From contig CM069869.1 in assembly GCA_036172665.1 (NCBI GenBank), positions 3,968,001 to 4,032,000 of the forward strand: a stretch of 64,000 nucleotides of DNA. The letters are read 5' to 3'. A program made the position numbers and the translations under genes. This document shows positions 47,101 to 58,699 of the stretch, in pieces; position 1 is the first letter of the stretch; each line of letters begins with the position of its first letter. The DNA is from Prosopocoilus inquinatus (lineage: Eukaryota > Arthropoda > Insecta > Coleoptera > Lucanidae). Below the pieces are notes generated by a model, which worked only from the letters and a program-made list of their open reading frames with translations, ran no database searches and had not been told where the DNA came from.

Positions 47101-48235
47101 CTCTAGCCTTCTTCATATTCTTGGATGTTTTTCCTGATGATCTTTTCTTGGTCCTGCGTTTGTTTATGCTGATAACAGTCAACTTTCTTTGATAACGTCA
47201 CATGTCTGTCAACACAATCTTCTACTGTTTTATTTCCGTTAATCCAGCATCAACCTTCTTTATTTGATCCAATGCCGGCTTTTGAAACCCTGAACCTGTT
47301 CCTATCAAGGTTTCATGTATTTTCCCTCTCATCTTATCTGTCTCTGTTTTAAATTTCGCTTCGTTATAGCATCTTGTTTCTCTTTCAAATATTCTTAAAA
47401 TTTTCATCTTATTCTGATCATTTTATTGTTCATTATTTTTACCTTGTTGTCTGTTTCTTGTAGTCAATCTTTTATCTCTCTATTGCTTTGTTCAATTTTC
47501 TGCTCTAATTTATAATTTATTTCTTCTATTTTACCTTCTAATTTAGTCTCCATTCTATTGTTTATCTCTTCTAATTTTGTGTTCTTCTTGTTATTGTTCA
47601 TCCTCGTTTCTTACATTATCATCCCCAGCATTGTCTTAATATCTCCTGACTCTTCTGTTCTTGATTATGTTGAATCTTCTATTATCTGTGTCACGTTTGT
47701 TATATCTTCTTCTTCTATTGCTTTCACCTTTTCTCCTTCCTCTTCAATCTCACTAACCTCTTCCTCCTCTTCTGGCTTCCCTCATTGCTCTTCTTCCCGC
47801 TACGTCGCTGTCTCTTCTTTGTCTACTTTTCTGCTTCTTTTTTGTGACAATTTTCTCGTTTTGTTTCTAAAGATGCCTTCTAATTTACCTTTCTGATGAG
47901 CCAATTATGTAGATCACCAAAATAATATACTTCTATAGTTCTCTACTGAATTGCCACTGACGGACGTTAGTCGTCAAATTTTTCTTTTGGTTATCCGCTC
48001 CAACTTGCCACTGATATTGGGGACGCCAAATAATTGCTATATAGTGTGCCTGGCTGGTAACTCTTTTTGTTGCTCAGGGTAGTGGGCCTTGAACGGATGA
48101 AAACCCTGCAGCTCTTGTTGTAGATGACCAAAAGACTTATTGACTTTATTCGCGTGAGAACCCCGGAATCCACGATAGTCAAATCATCACTCCAGGTTAG
48201 CACCTTTTGTGTGAGTTTCAGTTTCGTTTTACACA
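47100..48235 (-). mobile_element. Decayed LTR-retrotransposon remnant, leader and gag-like part
   Basis: On the minus strand, TTTGGCGTCCCC near 48025 resembles the primer-binding-site start that follows an LTR. An AATAAA lies in the putative LTR just upstream (about 48150). Further along, about 47880-47200, broken frames read highly charged coiled-coil peptides (for example MNNNKKNTKLEEINN), as in gag-like proteins. Stops and frameshifts are frequent. No protease, polymerase or integrase motif is found, so the type is not certain. Confidence 0.4.
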
Positions 48236-48280
48236 TAACTGTCTAACGATGTTCTGGATTTGCACCCGTAACACCAATTA

Positions 48281-49221
48281 AACACTTGCTTAATTACTGA
48301 AGGCAAAATTTTCTATTTTTAAAATTATAACAATAAGTGACGGCTCGCGCCAAGACACACTTTATTATCATGATTATTATTTTTTACTTATCTTTGTTTT
48401 ATCCAGTGTGGATGATGATGTACAACTCCGGTTGTTGTTTGTCTCACAATAAATCCACTTTCGACTTAATACATTTAATACAACAATTCAATATTTTATA
48501 CTAACTTTTTAGTTATTTGAGCTAAAGATGTTTAGACGTTCTCGGACCATAATGAAAATCTGACAGCTCAATTCCGCGTCGTCTTTTAAGAATGCCTTCT
48601 CCATCACCAGTTCCGCCCCAATTCAGTCGCTCCGGCATGAATGCGCACACCGACCGCTACCAGGGACATTTTTGAGCAGCAAAATTAGAATGCAAAATTT
48701 GTTAAACAATCAAAATTTCAGTTGGTACTAACTAAGTAAACACTTGCTTAATGGCTGAAAGCAAAATTTTCTATTTATTAAAATAATAACAATAAGTGAC
48801 CGTTCGCGCCAAGCCACGCTTTGTTATCATGATTAATTTTTTTTTACTTAACTTTGTTTTATCCAGTTTGGATGATGATGTTGATGTCCTGGCTCCAATT
48901 CCGGTAATTTTTTGTGTTACAATAAAATCCCCTCTCGACTTAATTCATTTATTACGACAACTCAATATTTTATACTAACATTTTAGTTATTTGAGCTAAG
49001 GATGCTTAGACTTTCTTCCTTCTCGGCCTCGAACGAGCGAAAATTTGACCGCTCAATCCCAAGTCGTCATCTTTTAAGAATACCTTTTCCACCACCAGTT
49101 CCGCCCCAACTCAGTCACTCCGGCACGAACGCGCGCGGCGACCGCAGCCAGGATCATTTTCGAGCTGCAAAAATAGAATTCCTAACTTGTCAAACAATCT
49201 AAATTTCAGTTGGTACTAACT
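48281..49221. repeat. Tandem duplication, period about 465 bp, two units
   Basis: AACACTTGCTTAAT starts both units (about 48281 and 48742). Both contain CAATAAGTGAC, TGGATGATGATG, TTAGTTATTTGAGCTAA and CCAGTTCCGCCCCAA, and end TTTCAGTTGGTACTAACT. No conserved reading frame. Confidence 0.75.
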
Positions 49222-49317
49222 GTTATTATAGTTATGTTTTTATGAACACCTAAGCACAAATTTTTGATTAGTTTACAATTCAATCTACTTGTAAAATGTT
49301 TCTAATGTTAAAAAATT

Positions 49318-50262
49318 CATCTTTTACTGTGTGCAAATACTTAAACCGGTAATACATCAAAATAAATGGCAATGACTGAACTCGTATATGTCTTTAACAA
49401 AAAAAGTTTATAGTGGCAGATTTTCACCAAACCGCTTGAGAACTGCTGGCATGGCTAATGAGTGGATAGTGGCCTAACTCCCGCGATCGTCTGTTGATTG
49501 ACGACGCGAAGATAGGTCAGTGTTTAACCTGACCTTGTGTACGAACGATGTCGTAAATCATCCGGTCAATCAAAATATTTTAAACGCGTTCACAAAGCGC
49601 CTGGATTTCTTAAAATAAGTAAATGTAACTTCGCTCCAGGTAATTACAAATTTAAATATTTTCAAATTCAAAATTAGTGCGATTCAAGAAGCTGCGAATA
49701 TCGTATGTGGTTCGTTGTTGCCGAACAGGTTAAGAGCGAAGTAGAAATAAATTATAATTTCACATTCCATATGTACTTTTAATACACTTATCAAAGTTTG
49801 ATATTTACTTTTTTGATAGACCGTAAGTAATACTTCCATAGTATTCAACGAGATTACCAAAAGTTGATAGGAAAGATATTTTTAACGCACTCGCCGAATT
49901 GGTGCATAAAATTTCAGATTTATTCATCGATAGTTGATATCGTAAAACAAATAAATGTAACATTACTTCGCTCAGTGAAGTAAAATTTTAAATACAGTAA
50001 TTAGTAAATTATATCAGTGGTTCTTATAACGAAACGCTGCGTTGATGATCGGGTGCGGTATCGGTGGGCCTGTTCATACCGACTATAAAGGAAGGTGTCA
50101 TTGACCTTACGAAATATTTCTTTCTTGCACATTTCAGCAGTTCCAAAGAAGTGGTACTTCCGAAATTTTTTGGCTATGATACGGTACCAAAAAATGCCCG
50201 TAAAAGGTAGCATTTCATGTACTTATACTGAGGTTTTATTTTATTTGCACATAGCATAAAAG
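49318..50262 (+). mobile_element. TIR element family, copy 2 (ends eroded)
   Basis: It starts CTTTTACTGTGTGCAAATA and ends TTTGCACATAGCATAAAAG. The outer CAGGGTGTTC bases are lost or mutated at both sides. The body is collinear with the copy at 53500-54431. Confidence 0.7.
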
Positions 50263-50631
50263 AAGTATCGTTTTAGGTCGAAGACTTAATTTAAACAACA
50301 GTGATAGTTTCTCTGAGTTTTTCTTACAATATTCGATCTAACAATGAAATAGGGAATCATGTTTGTTATGTTATTCTTGCTGAACTTTATGACCCTATCA
50401 CGTATATGTGTATACTGAGTGCTCTAATATCTGTCGCCATAGCATAAATAAGTGAAATCTAAACTTCGCTTCTTCGTACGCTTTAGGAAATAAAATTCAC
50501 CCCCTAGGAAGAGTACGTTTAAAATTTTATTCACTTACGAAGTCACCGCATACTGATTTATTTAGGACACCTTATGCGTGTGTGGCGTGGTGGGTTCGTA
50601 GTCCGTGTTGAAATGCATGCGATATGAGGCG
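50263..50631. other. No gene recognised
   Basis: It contains AAATAAATC on the minus strand near 50560, a possible poly(A) signal for the small frame upstream of it. Confidence 0.3.
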
Positions 50632-50856
50632 TCAACGGAGGCGGTTAGAACCGGAGGCCGAAAACGTGTCGGTTTTAAGAAGATAAGGCGCAAATTTCCT
50701 TTTATTGCGCAACGTGGCGCCGTTGTAGTGGTATATCGCATCAGAAAACATACTGTGGGACCGGAGCAATTCCCCAAGACTCTGACATTTGACGTCAACA
50801 TACGCGGCCAGATAAATTAGAAGAGGGAATACAACACATACGAGAGCGTACAACAT
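50632..50856 (-). CDS. Candidate small secreted protein, unrecognised
   Basis: A 74-codon minus-strand frame begins with a strongly hydrophobic leader (MLYALVCVVFPLLIYLAAYV, likely cut near Cys 24). A polar part with a basic NKRK site follows, which could be a processing site. Composition is richer in G and C than the surroundings, and a poly(A)-like AATAAA lies about 75 nt past the stop. This arrangement fits a peptide precursor or small secreted protein. No family is recognised. A second frame over the same DNA is open for a similar length, so chance cannot be excluded. Confidence 0.3.
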   Translation of the reverse strand: MLYALVCVVFPLLIYLAAYVDVKCQSLGELLRSHSMFSDAIYHYNGATLRNKRKFAPYLLKTDTFSASGSNRLR

Positions 50857-50869
50857 TAAATAAGGACGC

Positions 50870-51628
50870 CTGGTTGCCAGGCGACTGCCATGGAGTATTG
50901 TTCTGCGGACGGCGTTACCGCTAATTGCCCGGAGCGTCCCCGCCAGCAGATGGCGTTTCTGTTGCCTACTCCTTTACGACACTTTCATGATTGTTGCGAA
51001 TAATGTCGGTGTCATCGAGTTTCGTTTTTTTCTCCCCGGTCGTTCATTAGTAGCAAACTTTGTGCTCGTTAAAGTACATCGGCGACATGACAAATTTCGT
51101 TTGTTTAAGTTTGTTGTTGCGGGGGCACTTTTACTTCTTCTTCTTCTTCTACTTCTTCGGAGACTCGCGTTCTCAAGCTTTATTTTCTCTTAGGTGCTCG
51201 GCTATTAGTATTCTGCCGAGATGTGATCCTGAATATTTTATGTTGCATTACGACCATGTTTTATTTATAAATGTCTCCCTGACACGAACCAGTTCGCCAC
51301 TTCATTTATCATATTCCGCTCTCAAAATTCACGTGTTACTATCTCCGATTGCAATTTAGATTTTTCAATTTGAAAGCAGCGAAAAAATTCATCCTTGATC
51401 TTACAGTCTTGTTGACCTACTTACATACGTAAGTATTTCCAGTCTCTTTATCTATCGAAAGGACGCTTTTTTATTTGCACATTCGAGCTGATTGGTAGAT
51501 CGACGCGGTGTCGCCGACAATTCTTCACAACAAATCTGAACGATTAGCTTAAACATCGCTAAAAATTGACAGAACATTGCTTTCCTAAGTTGGCAATCGG
51601 GATCAGAAATCCCTACAACTAAATACTA
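50870..51628. other. No gene recognised
   Basis: It contains a CTT trinucleotide microsatellite at about 51133-51160. The GC-richer stretch at about 50870-50990 could be the upstream region of the small frame at 50632-50856. Confidence 0.35.
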
Positions 51629-52975
51629 CCGTGCCTTCAATTGAATTCCTCATTAAAGTGGGCTATGATTTCACTGTTGTTTTTTTTTTCTCCTAAGATT
51701 TGCAGCACTGATAGCTTTTCAATTATTTAATTAAACAAATGTCAAATTGACACTTTGTATTTTCAATTAATTCAAAATGTTAGAATTACAGCAGAAAATA
51801 TTTATTGTTGAAAGTTATTTTCAAACCGGTAGAATAGAAAATGGACAGTTAGTTTATTCAATTAATCGGTGTGTACAGAAGTTTCGACAGCAGTTTCCTA
51901 ATTTTGCTATTACTTATGAACAGCTAGTTAAACATATCCATGCTTGTGTTCTTAAATTTCGTGAAACAGGATCACTTGATCGCAAAACAGGGAGCGGAGC
52001 AGCTAAGAAAAGGACTGCAGCCTGCGTTGAAGATGTTCGGGATCGAATAGAACACTCTCCCAAGAAATCTATTGCGAAACTTTCACAAGAAGTTCAGCTA
52101 TCAGTGGGAACATGTCACACTATTCTTAAAAAAGACTTAAAGCTTTATCCATATAAGATTCAAGCAGTCCACGAACTCAGGCCAGTAGATTTTCACAGAA
52201 GAACAGAATATTGTCAGTGGTTGCTTGATAACTTAAACAACGACGACATTCTTTACAAGTGTTTCTTTTCCGATGAGGCCTGGTTTCATCTCTCAGGGTA
52301 TTTAAATAAACAGAATATGAGAATATGGTCAGCAGAAAATCTCCATGAATTTGTGGAAACTCCATTACATACATTAAAAATTGGTGTTTGGCTAGCAGTG
52401 TCAAGAAGGCGTATCATCGGACCAATATTTTTTAACGACTCAGTAACTGCTTAAAGATACCGAAATGAGTTATTATAACCTTCCATTAATCAACTACATG
52501 ATGATGAACTTACAGAAGGGTTTTTTTCAGCAAGACAATGCTACTGCCCACACAGCTCATCAAACAATGACTTTCCTGCAGCAGTTTTTCGATAATCGGA
52601 TTGTGAATTTTCCTGCAAGGTCTCCTGATCTCACAATTATGGATTACTTCATTTATCCGCACATGAAAAACACAGTTTTTAGAACTACGCGTCACACAAT
52701 CGAAGAACTTCGTGCGGGCATTACAGATGTGTGTGCTAACATAACCCCCGAACACTTAGCAAACGGGTTTGAAAACGTGAAACGCAGAGTACGCTTATGT
52801 ATTCAAGCTGAAGGAGAGCACTTTGAGCATCTACTTTAAACTTTAATGTTGTGTTTTTATTTGATGTTATGATCAGTACTGACAGTTAATGACAACTGTT
52901 TTCTCTAGAATTGTGTCGCCAACTTCATAAAAAAATCACAGCTTACTTTAATGAGGAATTCAATTGAAGACACGG
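51629..52975 (+). mobile_element. Mariner-like element, copy B (inactive)
   Basis: The ends CCGTGCCTTCAATTGAATTC and GAATTCAATTGAAGACACGG are inverted repeats flanked by TA (51627-51628, 52976-52977). It is a full-length element of about 1.35 kb with a single transposase gene. Copy A at 37695-39038 is its inverted relative. Confidence 0.88.
51777..52839 (+). pseudogene. Mariner-like transposase with one break (copy B)
   Basis: The frame runs from the ATG at 51777 to a stop at 52452-52454 and resumes in another frame from about 52465 to 52839. The first part holds an N-terminal DNA-binding region, a helix-turn-helix (SPKKSIAKLSQEVQLSVG), the first catalytic Asp in FFSDEAW (about residue 166) and IWSAENLHEF. 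The second part holds QQDNATAHTA with the second Asp, and SPDLTIMDYF with the third acidic residue about 35 residues later, giving a DDD-type triad. Copy A has a Lys codon where this copy has the stop, and a frameshift follows. The element would have encoded a TA-specific cut-and-paste transposase. Confidence 0.88.
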
Positions 52976-52977
52976 TA

Positions 52978-53499
52978 TTTTTAAGATTACAATAAGTCAA
53001 AAAATTATAAATTTTTGTATGGATACATATTTTGAAAAATAAAACGTATTTTTAAATTCATCTTTCATTAATTTCATTTTCAAATTTATCTTAAAATTTC
53101 GAATTTTGCAAAGATGCTCATCACTTGAATCAAGGTTGGTAAAACTGATATTGCATCTAGCAGGTTGTCTCGGTCCCATTTAATATGCAGTTTGAAATTT
53201 CCTCCCAACAAAAGTAACTCGTGACGTCACACGAAACTTCTATCCGTCACAGTGAAGTAAATAGAGTGTGTTTTAATCTGTTTCCAAAAGTTTCATCTAA
53301 TTCACTAAAAATTGAATCAATTCTGTGGACCTATTGATCAAATAACGCAAAAATCTCGTTAATATGCCCAATGAAATTTATCACGTGACGCGACGTAACG
53401 AGATACGCACCCTCTGTCCCCTACGTTGATCAAGGCAACCTTCTAATACAGTCCATCTCTACCAATCTTGTCTTGAATGAAGAACAGCGCCATCTATTG
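52978..53499. other. No gene recognised
   Basis: AT-rich flank between the mariner copy and the next TIR element. Confidence 0.4.
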
Positions 53500-54431
53500 T
53501 AACGGGTGTTCTTTTACTGTGTGCAAATATTTAAACCTGCAGTATATCACCGTGAATGGCAACGATTGAGCTCATAAGTTCTTAACATAAATGTAATTGT
53601 AGTTTTCGAGAAAAATGCAGTGCCAGATTTTCACTAAACCGTTTGAGAACTTCTGGCACAGATAAAAGTGGAACGCGGGCCCCTCTTCAATTAAGACCCG
53701 CAGCCGAACTAGGCCAGGGTCAGTGCCTTACTGAAACTCGAGCAGGAACGACTTAACTCAGCGCCGCTACGATCAGCTGGTCCGTCAAAACGTTTACAAT
53801 TTAAATTAACTTCACTGCTAGTAATTACAAGTTTAAGTATTAAATTAAAATCTAATGCAAATCAAGAAGCTGCTGTTCGTAATTGCCAAACAAATTAAAA
53901 GCGAGGTATAAATTGTAATTTCTCGTTCCATATTATTTTTAAAAGACATAAAAATTTTACATTTCCTTTGTTTCCAAGGACCGGAAGTAGTAATACTTTC
54001 ATAGCTAGTAGCGAGATTGCAGCAAAAGTTTATTTACGTAAAAGGGTGAAGGAAGAATATTTTTAACGCGTTTGCCTAATTAGGGAATAAATTTTGGAAT
54101 TTATTCGTTGATAGTTGATATCGTAAAACATATTACTTCGCTCAGCGATTTAAAATATTTAAATAAAATAATTAATAAACGATATCAGTGATTATTATTA
54201 CGAAAGTCTGCGTTGAACATCGAGTGTGTTATCGGTGGGCGTGTACATACCGAGAGGAAGGCAAAGTTAAGCTTCTTATCTTTCTCACACATTTCAACAG
54301 TTCCAAGTGGTCCATCAGAATTTTTTTTGGCTATGATACGATAGCCACTAAAAAATACCAGCAGAAGGTAGCATTTCTCGTACTTGTACTGAGGTTTTTT
54401 TATTTGCATACAGTAAAAGAATACCCTGTGT
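53500..54431 (+). mobile_element. TIR element family, copy 3
   Basis: It starts ACGGGTGTTCTTTTACTGTG and ends TACAGTAAAAGAATACCCTG, slightly mutated versions of the perfect ends of copy 1 (19734-20657), which is inverted relative to this one. Internal words GGTCAGTGCCTTACTGAAAC and ATCAGCTGGTCCG are shared. An isolated right end (CAGTAAAAGAACACCCTG) follows at about 54703-54720. Confidence 0.8.
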
Positions 54432-55511
54432 ATTATCACAAATTCGCAAACTAAAAGACCGCTGACAGTGTTGCTTTGAAAAAAATATAACTGACAACAA
54501 TGCGCTAGCTAGAAATTTGTTAATAATAAAAATTCCAAGTGTATAAAATAAATGACAAAGTTATATCTAATAATAATGATAGATTAATGATTGATGTATA
54601 CTTCTTTCATCTTAACGTTTGAAATATTTCTTTGCTTACGAGCAGACCGCGTGATTTTAAGTTACTAGGTTGTGACAATTCAAATTAGATCAAACGGTGT
54701 ACACAGTAAAAGAACACCCTGTACAATGGAGAAACGTTATCAATAACATTAATTTGGAAATTTACCGTTTCTAGTTTTGCAACAGATTGAATTCTAAGGG
54801 CTGGTAACTTTAAGTTTTGATTTATTGATTCCTATACAACTAAATATTGTCTTACTAGGGTCCCGAATTTCCATCACAGTTCAATTTTAAAACTTCTCTT
54901 TATTATCCTGGTAACGAATTCCATGGTATTAAAACGAGGCTTAAAATTGGTCATCGGTCACGTCGAATGACCAATGTCAATGACGTATTAAAGACGTAAA
55001 AATGACGGGCAAATGTCACAGCCCGGCGACGTCTTTTTTGTACGTCAAACAGTCGTGTATTTCTTATGTATTAAAATGGTATTAATTAATAAATTCAATC
55101 ATGTTTATAATTTATATTTTCCTACAAAATCTAATATCTTGTCAAATCTATAACTAAATTTATTATCGAAACGAAACTTTTTTAAAATTAGTGTTAAATT
55201 TATGTCATTAAACTGACGTTCTATTCACGTGATTTATAAAGGTCAAATTTTAAACAAATTTTTTATGAAAAAAATGACGTTTAAAACTGGTCATTCGACG
55301 TCCTTGACCAATTTTGACCAAATAATGACGTGATAAAAACGACTGCTTGCTGCTTGCTGCTTGGGTAAACCCCCGATTGAAAAACTGACCCTTAGGCCCG
55401 GTAGTATAAACGTAAGTTAACTTTAACTCCCAGTTTATTGCCATAAGAACAAATGTGTTCATAATTGTGATTACGAGAATAAACCAATAATTGAAGCTAA
55501 CTACCTAGCTA
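54432..55511. other. MITE-rich, TGACGT-rich sequence without a gene
   Basis: It contains many TGACG/GACGT words between about 54955 and 55330 and a GGCCCGGTAGTATAAACG end at about 55394. No exon is seen. Confidence 0.4.
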
Positions 55512-56338
55512 GCAGAGTGACGTTAAAAGGGCGTTATAATTCCGTCATCTTTGTCACTAATATGTCGTCATTCTAACATCCAAGAGACGTCTGAGCGGCG
55601 CACGTCTTAATCGCTTTATAAATCAAACCATATCACGTCATGTAGATAACGTACCTTTGATGTCAGTTGTGACATAAATAAACGACAGAATGACGTGATA
55701 ATGACGACGAAATAACGTGTCTCATCTCCACGTTGCAGGAGTATTCTTGCTCCAACGTTGCTGCACTTGCTTTATGCAAATGTAACAATGTAATCAAAGT
55801 GTTAAATAAATCGTGAGTGCAAAGACATTCAAATTTTCCAGTCAAATTCGAACGTCAAGTAAATAAAAATGTGAAATAACTTTTTCACAAAAGCCATTTC
55901 TTTATAACAGCTGATTTATCTAGGTCATTGAGAATTTCTCTCGTCATGATATGGTTGTTCGTTTCGAAAATTTTCGGTATTTATACATGCTGCAGTAGTT
56001 ACCAAGTGTTAAAATTGCGCCACCTTGTGTTTATATTCACAACTATATACATGTTATTATTTTCCAAAATTTAACAATTCTAATATTAATTTTGGTATAA
56101 CTGGCTTTAGAAATGTTCATAGTATTTATTTATACTTTTTGTTGAGTGTCAAAAATACTTTTAAACTAATAATTTTCATAAAGTAACATTTTATCACTTT
56201 CTATTGACGTGTTAATGACGTCACTTTTACGACGTTAATGCGTGTCGTACAACTCGTCATATTGACGTCACTTTCTGGTCAAATGACATCAATGACGTAA
56301 AACAACCTAGAAATGACGTAATTCCGACGTCACTCTGC
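55512..56338. mobile_element. TIR element of about 830 bp with TGACGT-type ends
   Basis: GCAGAGTGACGT at 55512 is mirrored by ACGTCACTCTGC ending at 56338, and both are flanked by TA. The subterminal regions repeat TGACGT and TGACGTCA words many times in both directions. It appears inserted in another element whose ends read CCGGTAGTATAAAC (about 55396) and TTTATAATACCGG (about 56363). Confidence 0.65.
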
Positions 56339-56519
56339 TAGTTCGGTTGTCTTTATAATACCGGTCGTTTTCTCCGTCATATTTTAACTTTAATCTTCAG
56401 TTTATTCCCATAGAAACAATTACTTATATTTTTTAATTGTTAATCCTACCCTAATAAAGTGTTTTAATTTTTATCAATTGTAGTGAGACTGTGTAATTAA
56501 ACACCTCTCCTTTCCTTAG

Positions 56520-56955
56520 AATTTGCTTCTTCTTTGCTTAAGAGTTTATATTCGAAGGCTTAATCTTTCTTATAAATGTTCAAATTTTGTAGATTCCTTT
56601 CGATTGCAATAAAAATGTAGCAGCGCCACCTAATGCACAATTTGTAAACAATTTGCGCATGTATTAAATAATCATTTCCTTTATAAGGGTCCTCCTGAAT
56701 TTTTGAAATGGAAAATCAATACTTTTTCATCACAAAACAAAAATTTTTCTTCTTAGTATCTTCTGGCTTAAGAGGTTATGTTCTAGATCCTAATCTTTTT
56801 TTAAAAGATTCCAACCTTCCAGGTGCCTTTTGTTTGCACTATAGATTTAGCAACGCCATCTAATGCACAATTTATAAACAGTCTGCGCATTTATTAAAAC
56901 GTTCATTTTCTTCATAAGGGTCTTCCTAATTTTTCAAATGAAAAATCAATGTCTT
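56520..56955. repeat. Tandem duplication, period about 229 bp
   Basis: CTAATGCACAATTT...AAACA, GCGCAT-TATTAAA and TAAGGGTC-TCCT blocks occur at about 56616-56722 and again at 56845-56951. A looser third copy of AGCGCCATCT follows near 57110. Confidence 0.6.
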
Positions 56956-58699
56956 CAAATTTTACAGTTTTTTTTTTTTAATTGATTTCGATCAAGAGTA
57001 TTGTTGCAATTTATTGAACAGTGAACGAAATTAATTCTCCATTTGTTTTATTCCCTTCTATTTTTTTACTCAAGGGTTTATTCAGTGTTCCCGTTGAGGT
57101 AACAAAGATCAGCGCCATCTGTCATGTATAGTAGAATAGTGTTTCGCCACACTTCTGCTTCATTTTGTGCCATATTTGGTGCATTTCAACATACTTTATT
57201 GGGCAGTCAAGAGTCACTAAATATTCAATATGTTTGAATTTGATCTAACCAAAATTCGTCTAAAAATGCAATGAACAAATTGGCAACACCTAACAGACGT
57301 ATTCCTTCAAGGACACGTTGGTAGAGCTCATCCGCAATACGGATTTGATTTGATGATATTCATTAAACAAGTCTTCTGAGATTTAATTAAAACGTCAGAA
57401 TTAGTAATAACCTTGGAAAAAAATACGTTTTATTCAAATCATTATCAACTTCTATTTATGAATTTAATAAGGTACCTAAGCAACATGATTCTTCTCTTAA
57501 AGATCTTATAATATCGAAAGCAATGAAAATACCTTTTAATTAACATTAAGCCTGTTTATGATTTATATACATTTCGAAGAAGTAAACTTATTTCCTTTGA
57601 AAACAAAATCTAAAAGATAATGAAAACCTCAAATAGTATCTTTCCATTTCAATTCGAAAATCGCAAAACATTGACACCGGAGCTTAAAGAATAATTCATT
57701 TATCTTCTTGTTAATGTTAAAGCTTTTATTTGCGAGAAAAATTCTTCAAATATGTAGAAATCATTTTCTACTTCATTTGCTAATCTGGGTTTTGTTTAAA
57801 AACTGCCTAATAATTAAATTGTGTGTAATCATTTAAACACATAATTTCATTCAAAATATTACAGCAAAATTAATTCATCTGTCTTTCAATGAGCCGCTGA
57901 TGTATATTCTATTAATTAATTTCGCCAGTTTTATTATTTCATTTACATCTCTCTCTTTCTCTCTCTAAATAATTTATTTGGTTCAAAACTCCAGTTCGTA
58001 ATTTTAATTATTTCATGGAAATTAATAATTCGTAGATTTACAGTATTTGTTCGATAAATTACGTCAAATTATTCACTATTAGTATAAAGATTCGGTATAT
58101 AAAGATACAAAGATATAATGGAAAAATTGAATGTTGTGATTCAATTACTTCTAATATTATAATGATTCATAACATGGACTTATAATTAGGTCAAGGTTAG
58201 CCAGCGGCGCCGGAGCGCTTCTGAAAATTTTGTTGCGCACGGTACTTTGTGCAGCGTTTTTCTGCAACGGAGATTGCGGAAGCTACGATATGAAATGTAA
58301 TTAATTCTTTTCATTAAGGGTATTATGGCTTAACAAAGACCACACCTAATATCCCGCGGGGGAGAACAGTGGGAGGACAATCCATACAAAGGTCAGCAGA
58401 GACTGAGATTAAAAATTCGTAAAATTCCGATTTTTTTTATATTTTTAGATTTCGTCGAGAAATTGTTCATATTAAAATTAATTGTTTTTGACGTATTGTA
58501 TTGGAATTAAATTTTAAGATTTTGTTTATATTTTTTTTATTAAAATCTTTCTTGAATTATAAACTAATTTTTCACATTTATGATTTCTTTTTATATTTTC
58601 TATTTTAAATTTTCGAAAATGTTTTGTAAATCATTTTTTTATATATTGTTATATTTAAAAATTTTGGGCATTTTTATTTGAGATATTCTCATTTCTCTC
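56956..58699. other. No gene recognised
   Basis: AT-rich, with a CT microsatellite at about 57948-57966. No exon-like frame. Confidence 0.4.

Noticed and set aside
51060..51359. A plus-strand frame of 99 codons
   Set aside because: It runs through a CTT microsatellite and lacks protein-like composition outside it.
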